From the NCBI GenBank assembly GCA_027080545.1, contig JALWRV010000034.1, forward strand, positions 1 to 9,068: 9,068 nt of DNA, in the 5' to 3' direction. The notes under the pieces are model-generated. The model did not search any database and was not told the origin of the DNA. It saw only the letters and a program-made list of their open reading frames with translations. This document shows, in pieces, positions 1 through 5,573 of the stretch (position 1 is the stretch's first letter; every line of letters starts with the position of its first letter). Source of the stretch: Parvularculaceae bacterium (GTDB lineage Bacteria; Pseudomonadota; Alphaproteobacteria; Caulobacterales; Parvularculaceae). The position numbers were made by a program, and so were the translations under genes.

Positions 1-1122
1 ATCCACCCCTATCTTGATGTTGATTTGCTCTATTTTGACCTCGGAATCGAGTCACGCGACCAGACTGAAGACAAGATAACCGTCGAGGCCGCCGAGGCGA
101 TCAAAAAGCACGGCGTTGGCATTAAATGCGCCACCATTACACCGGACGAAGCCCGGGTAAAAGAGTTCAATCTCAAAAAAATGTGGCGCTCCCCCAACGG
201 CACCATCCGCAATATTCTCGGCGGGGTGGTTTTTCGTGAGCCCATTATCATCAAAAATGTACCACGTCTGGTGCCCGGCTGGACCCAGCCCATTATCATT
301 GGCCGTCACGCTTTTGGTGACCAATATCGCGCCACCGACTTTTTATTTCCCGGCAAAGGCAAGCTGACCATTAAATGGGAAGGCGAAAGCGGCGAGATTA
401 TCGAACATGAGGTTTATGATGCGCCGGCGGCTGGCGTTGCCATGGGCATGTATAACCAAGACGATTCTATTCGCGACTTTGCGCGCGCTTGCTTTAATTA
501 TGGGTTACAGCGCGAATTTCCGGTCTATCTATCGACCAAAAACACGATCTTGAAAAAATATGATGGCCGCTTCAAAGATTTGTTTGAAGAAGTGTTCAAG
601 ACAGAATTCAAAGACGGCTTCGAGAAAAAAGGTCTCACCTATGAGCATCGCCTCATCGACGATATGGTTGCCTCTTGCATGAAATGGTCTGGCGGATATG
701 TCTGGGCCTGCAAAAACTATGATGGCGATGTGCAATCAGACACGGTCGCCCAAGGCTTTGGCTCGCTCGGCTTGATGACATCCGTCTTGCTGACGCCCGA
801 TGGCAAAATCTGCGAATCCGAAGCCGCTCACGGCACCGTCACCCGCCATTATCGCCAACACCAGCAGGGCGAAGAGACCTCGACCAATTCTATCGCTTCC
901 ATATTTGCGTGGACCCGCGGCCTACTGCATCGGGCTAAACTCGATGATAATCAAGATTTGAAACGTTTTGCCGAAACGCTGGAGCAAACGGTCATTCAAA
1001 CCGTTGAGAACGGGCACATGACCAAAGATCTGGCTTTGTTAATCGGGCCGGAACAGGGTTGGCTGACGACCACGGGCTTCCTCGACAAGGTGGATGAAAA
1101 TTTCCAAAAAGCGATGGCCTAA
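1..1122 (+). CDS. icd: NADP-dependent isocitrate dehydrogenase, eukaryote-type (5'-truncated by window)
   Basis: The enzyme oxidatively decarboxylates isocitrate to 2-oxoglutarate with NADP+ in the cytoplasmic TCA cycle. The frame is open from the first base and reads IHPYLDVDLLYFDLGIESRD, which matches the family near residue 30. About 30 residues therefore lie upstream, and the TTG at 25 is not the real start. Visible family blocks are KCATITPDEARV, KKMWRSPNGTIRNILGG (substrate loop), VPGWTQPIIIGRHAFGDQYRATDF, the metal-binding LIDDMVA (about 652-672), KNYDGDVQSDTVAQGFGSLG, and the nucleotide-site region EAAHGTVTRHYRQHQQG with TSTNSIASIFAWTRGL. The 373 visible residues plus the missing part fit the usual length of about 405. 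This is the homodimeric form shared by eukaryotes and many alphaproteobacteria, not the E. coli type. No convincing intrinsic terminator follows. The identification is firm. Confidence 0.96.
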   Translation: MHPYLDVDLLYFDLGIESRDQTEDKITVEAAEAIKKHGVGIKCATITPDEARVKEFNLKKMWRSPNGTIRNILGGVVFREPIIIKNVPRLVPGWTQPIIIGRHAFGDQYRATDFLFPGKGKLTIKWEGESGEIIEHEVYDAPAAGVAMGMYNQDDSIRDFARACFNYGLQREFPVYLSTKNTILKKYDGRFKDLFEEVFKTEFKDGFEKKGLTYEHRLIDDMVASCMKWSGGYVWACKNYDGDVQSDTVAQGFGSLGLMTSVLLTPDGKICESEAAHGTVTRHYRQHQQGEETSTNSIASIFAWTRGLLHRAKLDDNQDLKRFAETLEQTVIQTVENGHMTKDLALLIGPEQGWLTTTGFLDKVDENFQKAMA

Positions 1123-1158
1123 TCCAGCTCGTTTGCCCCAATCTATTTTAGATGATAC

Positions 1159-1164
1159 TATAAC
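1159..1164 (+). promoter_or_regulatory. possible -10 element (TATAAC) upstream of the first exported-protein gene
   Basis: TATAAC matches the sigma70 -10 consensus at five of six positions and lies 178 bases before the start at 1337. No good -35 sits at 16-18 bp; the nearest TTG-containing hexamer is about 20 bp away. It is a weak candidate only, but a promoter is expected somewhere in this gap. Confidence 0.25.
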
Positions 1165-1182
1165 ATGCGTCTGATCATGCTC

Positions 1183-1208
1183 GCCATGGTTTAGGAGCAA
1201 ACCATGGC
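1183..1208 (+). repeat. perfect 10-bp inverted repeat (hairpin) with AGGAG in the loop
   Basis: GCCATGGTTT (1183-1192) and AAACCATGGC (1199-1208) are exact reverse complements around a six-base loop, AGGAGC. The loop presents a Shine-Dalgarno sequence, and the ATG at 1204, six bases after it, lies in the 3' arm. No T-run follows, so it does not look like a terminator. As RNA it could hide a start codon; as DNA it could be a protein-binding site. The repeat is certain, its function is not. Confidence 0.7.
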
Positions 1209-1340
1209 TTTATCCAAAAGGGATCAAACCAGCAAAGGCGAATGATGCCCAAGCCGCCAAACCGGCCGAAGAAACGAATTGTTCATCGCGCTCATCAGGC
1301 AGGGGCCAACAACCGAGTTTCCCGAAAGGAAATAGCATGA
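1204..1340 (+). other. possible chain of two tiny ORFs leading into the 1337 gene
   Basis: An ATG at 1204, six bases after AGGAG, opens a 13-codon ORF (MALSKRDQTSKGE) ending TGA at 1243-1245. That TGA overlaps an ATG at 1245 (TGATG), itself preceded by AAGG at a spacing of six. The second ORF encodes a very basic 31-residue peptide and ends TGA at 1338-1340, overlapping the ATG of the 1337 gene (ATGA). Each step has the geometry of translational coupling. The peptides resemble nothing I know and the ORFs are short enough to be chance, so this is a candidate leader rather than a confirmed gene. Confidence 0.22.
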
Positions 1341-1837
1341 AACTGGCGAAACTATTCACCATAAGCTTGACCATAATTTTTTCATTCGCCTTTACCAGTG
1401 CGTCTGCCGCCACTGTGAGCGAAATCGAAACTATTTTAGATAAATGCGGATCCGCTCTATCCAATCTTACTTCATATTCTTACGATGCCGCTGGCAAAGC
1501 TGAAGGCGAGAAGGTTATGATAATTTGCCAAGACAGCGTGCAGAAATTATCTGAGGTAGATGGAAGTGAAAATTCTGAATTGGTAACCTATGCCCTTTCT
1601 GCAAATATGTTGTATTTGTCTATTGCACAAATGTATGTTTCCGGTACCGATACAAACGAAGATGTGTGCAATTATGCCTTCATTAGTTTTCTTGGATTTT
1701 CCACTCTGGTTGCCATATCACAAGATCAAGAAATGGTCGACAATGTCCTCGGCCTTATTTCAAATGATTATGTATCGGCCATTTTCAGCTCCTGTGCCGA
1801 GCAATTTCCAGACACTTGGAATAGCCTGTCTGAATAA
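1337..1837 (+). CDS. small exported four-cysteine protein, unrecognised family (paralogue of 2168-2677)
   Basis: I do not recognise this family. The 166-residue product starts with a clear signal peptide: MKLAKLF, a hydrophobic core to about residue 19, then SASA before the likely cleavage near residue 24-25. The mature part of about 141 residues looks mainly helical, is acidic, and has four cysteines at 37, 64, 111 and 153. An even cysteine count in an exported protein suggests two disulfides; this is inference. Three blocks recur in the downstream gene: LT.Y.YDA.GK..G (44-57), MYV...D...DVC.YA (99-114) and FS.CAE.FP (150-158). AAAGGA lies six bases before the ATG, which fixes the start. The gene is visibly richer in A+T than icd and the mer genes. 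Location is probably periplasmic or secreted, and no catalytic motif is visible. Confidence 0.85.
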   Translation: MKLAKLFTISLTIIFSFAFTSASAATVSEIETILDKCGSALSNLTSYSYDAAGKAEGEKVMIICQDSVQKLSEVDGSENSELVTYALSANMLYLSIAQMYVSGTDTNEDVCNYAFISFLGFSTLVAISQDQEMVDNVLGLISNDYVSAIFSSCAEQFPDTWNSLSE

Positions 1838-2065
1838 TGAATTATGAAAATGTAAAAGCCTTATAATATTTCGGTTTTTCAAATAATTTTATTATGCCAT
1901 ACCATCGCCTCTTTTTTTGCTGATGGGTGATAGGTTTTGAATCATCGCTATACTGAGAAAGAGAGGAACTCAGCACGCGCTTATATTGGCCTAAGGAAAA
2001 ATAAAGCGTTATAAGGACCCAAGCGAAACAATGACCCTTTTTGGCACTGCCCCCTTTGGCAGAAC
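1838..2065. other. A+T-rich intergenic region between the two exported-protein genes
   Basis: With the leader that follows, 330 bases separate the two genes. No open frame with a credible ribosome site is visible. A T-run at 1912-1918 has no strong stem before it, and I see no convincing terminator for the upstream gene. A short inverted repeat, CTGAG/CTCAG, lies around 1954-1974. CTGCC/GGCAG (2047-2051 and 2058-2062) could form a small hairpin just before the promoter at 2066. Confidence 0.5.
1986..2015 (+). promoter_or_regulatory. possible secondary sigma70 promoter upstream of the second exported-protein gene
   Basis: TTGGCC (1986-1991, four of six) and TATAAG (2010-2015, five of six) are 18 bp apart. 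It lies about 80 bases upstream of a much better promoter. It could be a second start or chance in A+T-rich DNA. Confidence 0.25.
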
Positions 2066-2093
2066 TTTACACCCCCTAACATTGGTTTATAAT
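2066..2093 (+). promoter_or_regulatory. sigma70 promoter for the second exported-protein gene
   Basis: TTTACA (2066-2071, five of six) and a perfect TATAAT (2088-2093) are separated by 16 bp. Transcription would start near 2100, giving a leader of about 68 bases before the ATG at 2168. Two TTTGGCA direct repeats (2040-2046 and 2055-2061) lie 15 bp apart just upstream of the -35 and could bind an activator. The near-consensus elements suggest good basal strength. Confidence 0.7.
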
Positions 2094-2129
2094 GAGACTT
2101 GGGGGACACGCATCATCCCAATTTTGGTG

Positions 2130-2144
2130 TGTTGTTAAACAACA
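2130..2144. promoter_or_regulatory. 15-bp palindrome in the leader, operator-like
   Basis: TGTTGTTAAACAACA is a perfect palindrome: seven-base arms TGTTGTT and AACAACA around one central A. It sits about 30-45 bases after the predicted transcription start and 13 bases before the Shine-Dalgarno sequence. That is a typical place for a repressor operator acting by blocking elongation. I cannot assign it to a regulator family. Confidence 0.45.
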
Positions 2145-2167
2145 TTAAACACATCAGAGAGGGAATG

Positions 2168-2677
2168 ATGATAAACTTACCAAAATATGTGGTGGCGGCG
2201 TTTGCCCTAATGGCGGGCCTGGCCTTTGTTCCGGCCCATGCTGCAAGCGATGCCGTAGACCAAGCCATAGAAGCCGTCACAACCTGCACCACAGCGGTCA
2301 GTGATTTGACGCAATATGATTATGATGCAAGAGGCAAAAAAGCTGGCGCCGAGGCCATGGACGTCTGCACAACCACACTCACGGACCTATTGCTCATATA
2401 TGTCGAAACCACACCCGAAGATGACCCAACATTAGAATTCTTCATTTCGACAACTATGATTTCTCTCTCCTTCGCCAATATGTATGTGACGGAAGGAGAC
2501 ATGGATAAAGATGTTTGTGACTACGCCCTTACCGGCTTTCAAATGTTGGCTTCTCTGGTTGAATCAGAAGATGAACTTATAGCCACGCAATCTCTGGATA
2601 TGATTGCCGATGAATCGATTTCCTGGCTTTTCTCAACCTGTGCGGAAAAATTTCCTGAATTATTGGAAGACGACTAA
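2168..2677 (+). CDS. small exported four-cysteine protein, unrecognised family (paralogue of 1337-1837)
   Basis: The family is unrecognised. The 169-residue product has a signal peptide (MINLPKYVV, hydrophobic core, then PAHA before cleavage near residue 25). The mature protein is acidic and mostly helical by eye. Cysteines lie at 40, 67, 117 and 158, spaced 27, 50 and 41, against 27, 47 and 42 in the upstream paralogue. Shared blocks are LT.Y.YDA.GK..G (47-60), MYV...D...DVC.YA (105-120) and FS.CAE.FP (155-163). The start at 2168 is chosen because GAGG (2159-2162) is five bases away, the signal peptide begins there, and the length then matches the paralogue; ATG 2165 is only two bases from GAGG. 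A TTG at 2099 would add about 23 residues before the signal peptide and overlaps the predicted transcription start. It has its own promoter and terminator, so it probably forms a single-gene unit. Confidence 0.86.
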   Translation: MINLPKYVVAAFALMAGLAFVPAHAASDAVDQAIEAVTTCTTAVSDLTQYDYDARGKKAGAEAMDVCTTTLTDLLLIYVETTPEDDPTLEFFISTTMISLSFANMYVTEGDMDKDVCDYALTGFQMLASLVESEDELIATQSLDMIADESISWLFSTCAEKFPELLEDD

Positions 2678-2708
2678 AGCGACCGAAACCCTTTCATTAA
2701 AAACAGAC

Positions 2709-2746
2709 AAGGCCCGCTCGGTTTACGCCTTGCGGGTCTTTTGTTT
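2709..2746. terminator. bidirectional intrinsic terminator between the exported-protein gene and merA
   Basis: AAGGCCCGC (2709-2717) pairs with GCGGGTCTT (2732-2740), with one G-U pair and a 14-base loop, followed by TTTTGTTT. On the minus strand the same stem is followed by TTGTCTGTTTTT, so it can also end the mer transcript. The 15-base 3' part, GCGGGTCTTTTGTTT, is repeated exactly at 2751-2765. Confidence 0.75.
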
Positions 2747-2750
2747 GGGG

Positions 2751-2765
2751 GCGGGTCTTTTGTTT
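2751..2765 (+). repeat. second copy of the terminator 3' arm and T-tract
   Basis: GCGGGTCTTTTGTTT occurs at 2732-2746 and again here, a period of 19 bases. The second copy could pair with the same upstream arm as an alternative stem. It looks like a local duplication by slippage. Confidence 0.7.
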
Positions 2766-2774
2766 AACTGTCAG

Positions 2775-4205
2775 CTAACCAGCACAACAGGAAAGCTTGG
2801 CAACATCTTTGCCAAACCCTTGTGCGGCTAATTTCATGCCCTCAACCGTGGTCAGATAGGGAAAGATCATGTCGCTCAATTCTTGGGTGGCCATGCCATA
2901 TTTGAGCGCCATAGCGAGGGTCTGAATGGAATCCGCCCCCTCCGGTGCCAAGATTTGCCCCCCCAATAGTCGGTCGGTTTTGGCGTCCGCCACCAATTTG
3001 ATCAGCCCACGCATATCAAGGGCCGCCAAAGCCCGGGGTACCACATCAAGCGGGGCGATGGATGTTTTGACCTCATAGCCTTGGGCCCTCGCTTGGGCTT
3101 CGCTCAACCCCACACCAGCCATTTGCGGATCCGTGAAAACCACAAAGGGCATGATGTGATTGTCATAGACCTGCGGTGCCTCTCCCACCGCCAAAGCATT
3201 GCGCGCCGCCAGTTTTGCCCCATAGGCGGCCATATAGACAAATTGATCACGCCCCGTGACATCACCCGCCGCATAGATCGCCGGATGGCTGGTACGCATG
3301 TGCACGTCGACGATGATCGTGCCGTCATCACGCATGTTCACACCCATCTCTTCAAGGCCCATATCATCACTATTGGCTTGGCGACCCGTGGCCAGTAAGA
3401 GCCGCGCGGCCTCTAGCCGCTCCTGTTTGCCATTGCGGCTTATGGTCAAGGCGATGCCGTCCGCTGTTTTTTCCACATGGTCAAGTGCAAGCCCCTGTTC
3501 CACGGCGATATGTTCTTGTTGAAAATAATCGCGCAAAGCCTCGGCAATTTCCGGCTCCGCTTGAGGCAAGAGCCTCGAGCGCGCCACCAATGTTACCTCA
3601 ACCCCCAACCGCGAAAATATTTGCGCCATTTCGCAGCCAATAAAACCACCCCCTAAAACCAAAAGAGATTTTGGTAATTTATCCAGCGCCAGCGCATCCG
3701 TGCTATCGAGATAGGGGGTTTGCACAAGCCCCGGCAGATCGGGAATATGCGGCCTCGTCCCCGTGGTGATGAGAATTTTTTCCGCACAAACCCTCTCCCC
3801 TTCAATGTCCACGCCCCCTTCTACCAACCTCACCCGCCCCTCACGATAGGTGATTGAAGGATAGTCTTTCAGCAGATCGCTATATTTTTTGCGCCGCAAA
3901 TCTTCAACCAAACATTGCTTATTCTCGCGCAAGGCAGCCCAATCTTGAAGCCCGGCGCTGCCCTCAATACCGGCAAAACGCTTGGCATGGCGCGCCTCAT
4001 AGAGGGCTTGCCCGGCGCGGATAAGAAATTTGGAGGGGACACAGCCGACATTTACACAGGTGCCGCCAATAGTGCCCCACCCGGTGAGCAACACATTTGC
4101 GCCTGCTTCAGCTGCGGTAATAGCCGCAGAAAAACCCGCCGATCCAGCACCGACAATGATTAAGTCCGGATTTTGTCCAGATTTTTTGCCACAGCCATCC
4201 GCCAT
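2775..4205 (-). CDS. merA: mercuric(II) reductase, short form without N-terminal HMA domain
   Basis: This cytoplasmic flavoenzyme reduces Hg(II) to volatile Hg(0) with NADPH. The 476 residues show the FAD motif IIVGAGSAG (about 17-24), the redox-active GGTCVNVGCVPSK with C50 and C55, a second dinucleotide motif VLGGGFIG (about 183-190), and YAAGDVTG in the FAD C-terminal motif. The dimerisation domain has FPYLTTVEGMKLAAQ. The C-terminal LSCCAG carries the vicinal pair C473-C474 that hands Hg(II) to the active site and separates MerA from other disulfide reductases. The N-terminal MerP-like domain found in many MerA proteins is absent; only C5 lies in the short N-terminus. GGGGG sits five bases before ATG 4205; a GTG at 4211 overlaps that site and is less likely. 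merP ends 28 bases upstream, so the gene is last in a merTPA operon and ends at the shared terminator. Confidence 0.95.
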   Translation of the reverse strand: MADGCGKKSGQNPDLIIVGAGSAGFSAAITAAEAGANVLLTGWGTIGGTCVNVGCVPSKFLIRAGQALYEARHAKRFAGIEGSAGLQDWAALRENKQCLVEDLRRKKYSDLLKDYPSITYREGRVRLVEGGVDIEGERVCAEKILITTGTRPHIPDLPGLVQTPYLDSTDALALDKLPKSLLVLGGGFIGCEMAQIFSRLGVEVTLVARSRLLPQAEPEIAEALRDYFQQEHIAVEQGLALDHVEKTADGIALTISRNGKQERLEAARLLLATGRQANSDDMGLEEMGVNMRDDGTIIVDVHMRTSHPAIYAAGDVTGRDQFVYMAAYGAKLAARNALAVGEAPQVYDNHIMPFVVFTDPQMAGVGLSEAQARAQGYEVKTSIAPLDVVPRALAALDMRGLIKLVADAKTDRLLGGQILAPEGADSIQTLAMALKYGMATQELSDMIFPYLTTVEGMKLAAQGFGKDVAKLSCCAG

Positions 4206-4233
4206 GTACACCCCCTTCAGCGCTAATAAAGCA

Positions 4234-4602
4234 TCAAGAATCGATCAAACTTGCCGGATAGCCCACATCGGTCGAGGCCGCAGCAATTTCTACCGGGTTG
4301 GTCCGCGCAGCATCATAGGTCACGGCCGCGATCTTACTGTCAAAATCAACCTCAACTTCTTTCACACCGTCAACGCGCATCATGGCCTTGCGCACAGAAA
4401 CCGGACAGGTGACGCAAGTCATATTCTCGATGGTAAAACGGGCATCGGCAAGGGTGATAGGGGTTGCCTGTTGCGTTTCGTCGCTGGTCGTTTGATTTTT
4501 GGCTAATTGCGTGCGCAATCCGCCATCAGAATTATTCACATAATAAAATCCGCCAAGGCCCAACGCCACCAGCAGAATAATCCCTAAAATAATCTTATTC
4601 AT
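4234..4602 (-). CDS. merP: MerP-like mercuric ion-binding protein with an apparently uncleaved membrane anchor
   Basis: MerP binds Hg(II) in the periplasm and passes it to MerT. The C-terminal part (about residues 54-120) is a heavy-metal-associated domain: the metal site MTCVTCP holds C63 and C66, followed by RKAM.RVDGVKEVEVDFDSK and a final DVGYPASL. It aligns throughout with classical MerP. The 122-residue length exceeds the usual 91 or so. The N-terminal hydrophobic segment (MNKIILGIILLVALGLGGFYYV) lacks an obvious Ala-X-Ala cleavage site and is followed by a polar Gln/Thr/Ser-rich linker (about 23-50). It is therefore probably tethered to the inner membrane rather than soluble; this is inference. 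GAAGGAG lies seven bases before the ATG. It sits between merT (20 bases away) and merA. Confidence 0.88.
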   Translation of the reverse strand: MNKIILGIILLVALGLGGFYYVNNSDGGLRTQLAKNQTTSDETQQATPITLADARFTIENMTCVTCPVSVRKAMMRVDGVKEVEVDFDSKIAAVTYDAARTNPVEIAAASTDVGYPASLIDS

Positions 4603-4622
4603 TTGCTTACTCCTTCAATCTT

Positions 4623-5018
4623 TTATGAAAACCATCTGATCCAATAATTCACACTCGCGGCCAGCGCCGCCATCACCACGCCAAACCACAAGGCCAGCTT
4701 GGTGATCACGCTAGATTGAGGCCGCGCACAATAAGAGCCCTCTTCGCAATTGGTCGGTTTTTTGAAATAGACATGCCAAAACCCCATCCCCAAAAACACC
4801 AAGGTGATAGCCAGAAAATAGGGCTTATAGGGCTCAAGGCTGGAAAGCTGGCCGATCCATGCCCCGGTAACCCCCAAGCTGATGAGCGCAAACGGCACCA
4901 CACAACAAGACGCCGCCAACAGCGCTCCCGCCACCCCCCCGGCAGCCAATAGCCCGCTTTTCTGGCGCGGTGTACCGTCTGGTCCTGTCATATTGCTAGA
5001 ATTTTTGGGCTGGCGCAT
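4623..5018 (-). CDS. merT: mercuric ion transport protein
   Basis: MerT is an inner-membrane protein that takes Hg(II) from MerP into the cytoplasm. The 131 residues contain three hydrophobic segments (about 23-50, 67-85 and 108-127). The first holds the vicinal pair C38-C39 in AASCCVVPFALISLG, next to VTGAWIGQL and LEPYKPYF, as in classical MerT. The loop after the second has C91 and C97 (NCEEGSYCARPQ), the cytoplasmic pair with the standard six-residue spacing. The start is ATG 5018 because AAGGA lies six bases upstream. A GTG at 5066 would add 16 residues but has no good ribosome site and would begin about nine bases after the predicted transcription start. Even so, a polar stretch of about 20 residues precedes the first helix, longer than in Tn501 MerT. 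It is the first gene of the merTPA operon. Confidence 0.92.
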   Translation of the reverse strand: MRQPKNSSNMTGPDGTPRQKSGLLAAGGVAGALLAASCCVVPFALISLGVTGAWIGQLSSLEPYKPYFLAITLVFLGMGFWHVYFKKPTNCEEGSYCARPQSSVITKLALWFGVVMAALAASVNYWIRWFS

Positions 5019-5024
5019 GGCCGA

Positions 5025-5029
5025 TCCTT
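5025..5029 (-). promoter_or_regulatory. ribosome binding site that decides the merT start
   Basis: AAGGA on the minus strand, six bases before ATG 5018, supports this start over the upstream GTG at 5066. Confidence 0.6.
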
Positions 5030-5081
5030 GGGCGTTTAAAACTTCATTCGAGAGCGCTTGTTTCACACGCTCAGAGATGCC

Positions 5082-5112
5082 ACATTAACCCCTGTAGTAA
5101 CCACAGGTGCAA
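5082..5112 (-). promoter_or_regulatory. MerR-type merT promoter and operator
   Basis: On the minus strand TTGCAC (5112-5107) and TAATGT (5087-5082) are 19 bp apart. That over-long spacer is the hallmark of promoters that MerR-family proteins activate by untwisting DNA. The dyad CCTGTGGTTACTACAGG (5107-5091) fills the spacer and is symmetric at seven of eight positions. The site lies between divergent merR and merT, as in known mer operons. Transcription would start near 5075, giving merT a leader of about 57 bases. Confidence 0.8.
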
Positions 5113-5137
5113 GCCCTTAAAAGGGCCTGTCGACAGG
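5113..5137. repeat. two adjacent palindromes between the mer operator and merR
   Basis: GCCCTT/AAGGGC (5113-5118 and 5121-5126) is followed directly by the perfect 12-bp palindrome CCTGTCGACAGG (5126-5137). The second has the same half-sites, CCTGT and ACAGG, as the mer operator, and overlaps the merR Shine-Dalgarno sequence (AGGA, 5135-5138). It may be a second MerR site for autoregulation; this is inference. Confidence 0.55.
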
Positions 5138-5144
5138 AAAAGCC

Positions 5145-5564
5145 ATGGCCGAATTCACACTTGCGCGAGAAGCCATCAAACGCGGGGCGCTTGCCGCACG
5201 CTCCGGCTGCCATATCGAAACCATTCGCTATTATGAAAAAATACAATTGCTGCCGGAACCCAATCGTTCCGCCCATGGACACCGGCTTTATTCCAAGGCC
5301 GACCAAGCGCGTTTGCGCTTTATCTTGCGTAGCCGCGAGCTTGGCTTTTCTCTTGAAGAAATACGCAGCCTGCTCTCTCTGGTTGACCGAGGGGACTATA
5401 GCTGCGCGGATATTTTCAACCTGACCAGCGAACATGTGGCCAATATCGGCAAAAAAATAGACGATCTAAAAAAATTACAAAAGACATTGAAGAAAATTTC
5501 CAAACAATGCGACAAGGGCAATACGCCGGACTGCCCGATCATCGACACGCTACTCGGCCCATAG
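5145..5564 (+). CDS. merR: Hg(II)-responsive transcriptional regulator MerR
   Basis: MerR is a cytoplasmic dimeric DNA-binding protein that represses the mer promoter without Hg(II) and activates it when Hg(II) binds. The 139 residues show the winged helix-turn-helix (about 16-50) with HIETIRYYEKIQLLPEPNRS and GHRLY, then LGFSLEEIRSLL and a long dimerisation helix (about 92-119). The three metal ligands are present: C87, C122 and C130, matching C82, C117 and C126 of Tn501 MerR, although the last two are one residue closer. This cysteine set favours mercury over copper, zinc or redox sensing. AGGA lies six bases before the ATG. The gene is divergent from merTPA and its stop is nine bases from the stop of the SulP gene on the other strand, with no terminator visible between. 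Confidence 0.93.
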   Translation: MAEFTLAREAIKRGALAARSGCHIETIRYYEKIQLLPEPNRSAHGHRLYSKADQARLRFILRSRELGFSLEEIRSLLSLVDRGDYSCADIFNLTSEHVANIGKKIDDLKKLQKTLKKISKQCDKGNTPDCPIIDTLLGP

Positions 5565-5573
5565 CCAATTTAT

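Noticed and set aside
1210..1464. Minus-strand 84-codon frame across the start of the first exported protein
   Set aside because: Antisense to a credible signal-peptide gene, no ribosome site, and no recognised similarity.
1838..1925. Intrinsic terminator for the first exported-protein gene
   Set aside because: A/T-rich arms near 1866-1893 pair only with a large bulge, and the T-run at 1912-1918 has no strong stem before it.
2099..2167. TTG-initiated N-terminal extension of the second exported protein
   Set aside because: It puts about 23 residues before a normal signal peptide, has no ribosome site, and overlaps the predicted transcription start.
3081..3398. Plus-strand 105-codon frame inside merA
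   Set aside because: Antisense shadow of a well-conserved enzyme, His/Arg-rich with no ribosome site or known motif.
5019..5066. GTG 5066 as the merT start
   Set aside because: No good ribosome site, and it lies about nine bases after the predicted transcription start; ATG 5018 has AAGGA at ideal spacing.
2775..5564. mer locus as a transposon
   Set aside because: No transposase, resolvase, terminal inverted repeats or att site is visible in the window, so mobility cannot be claimed.
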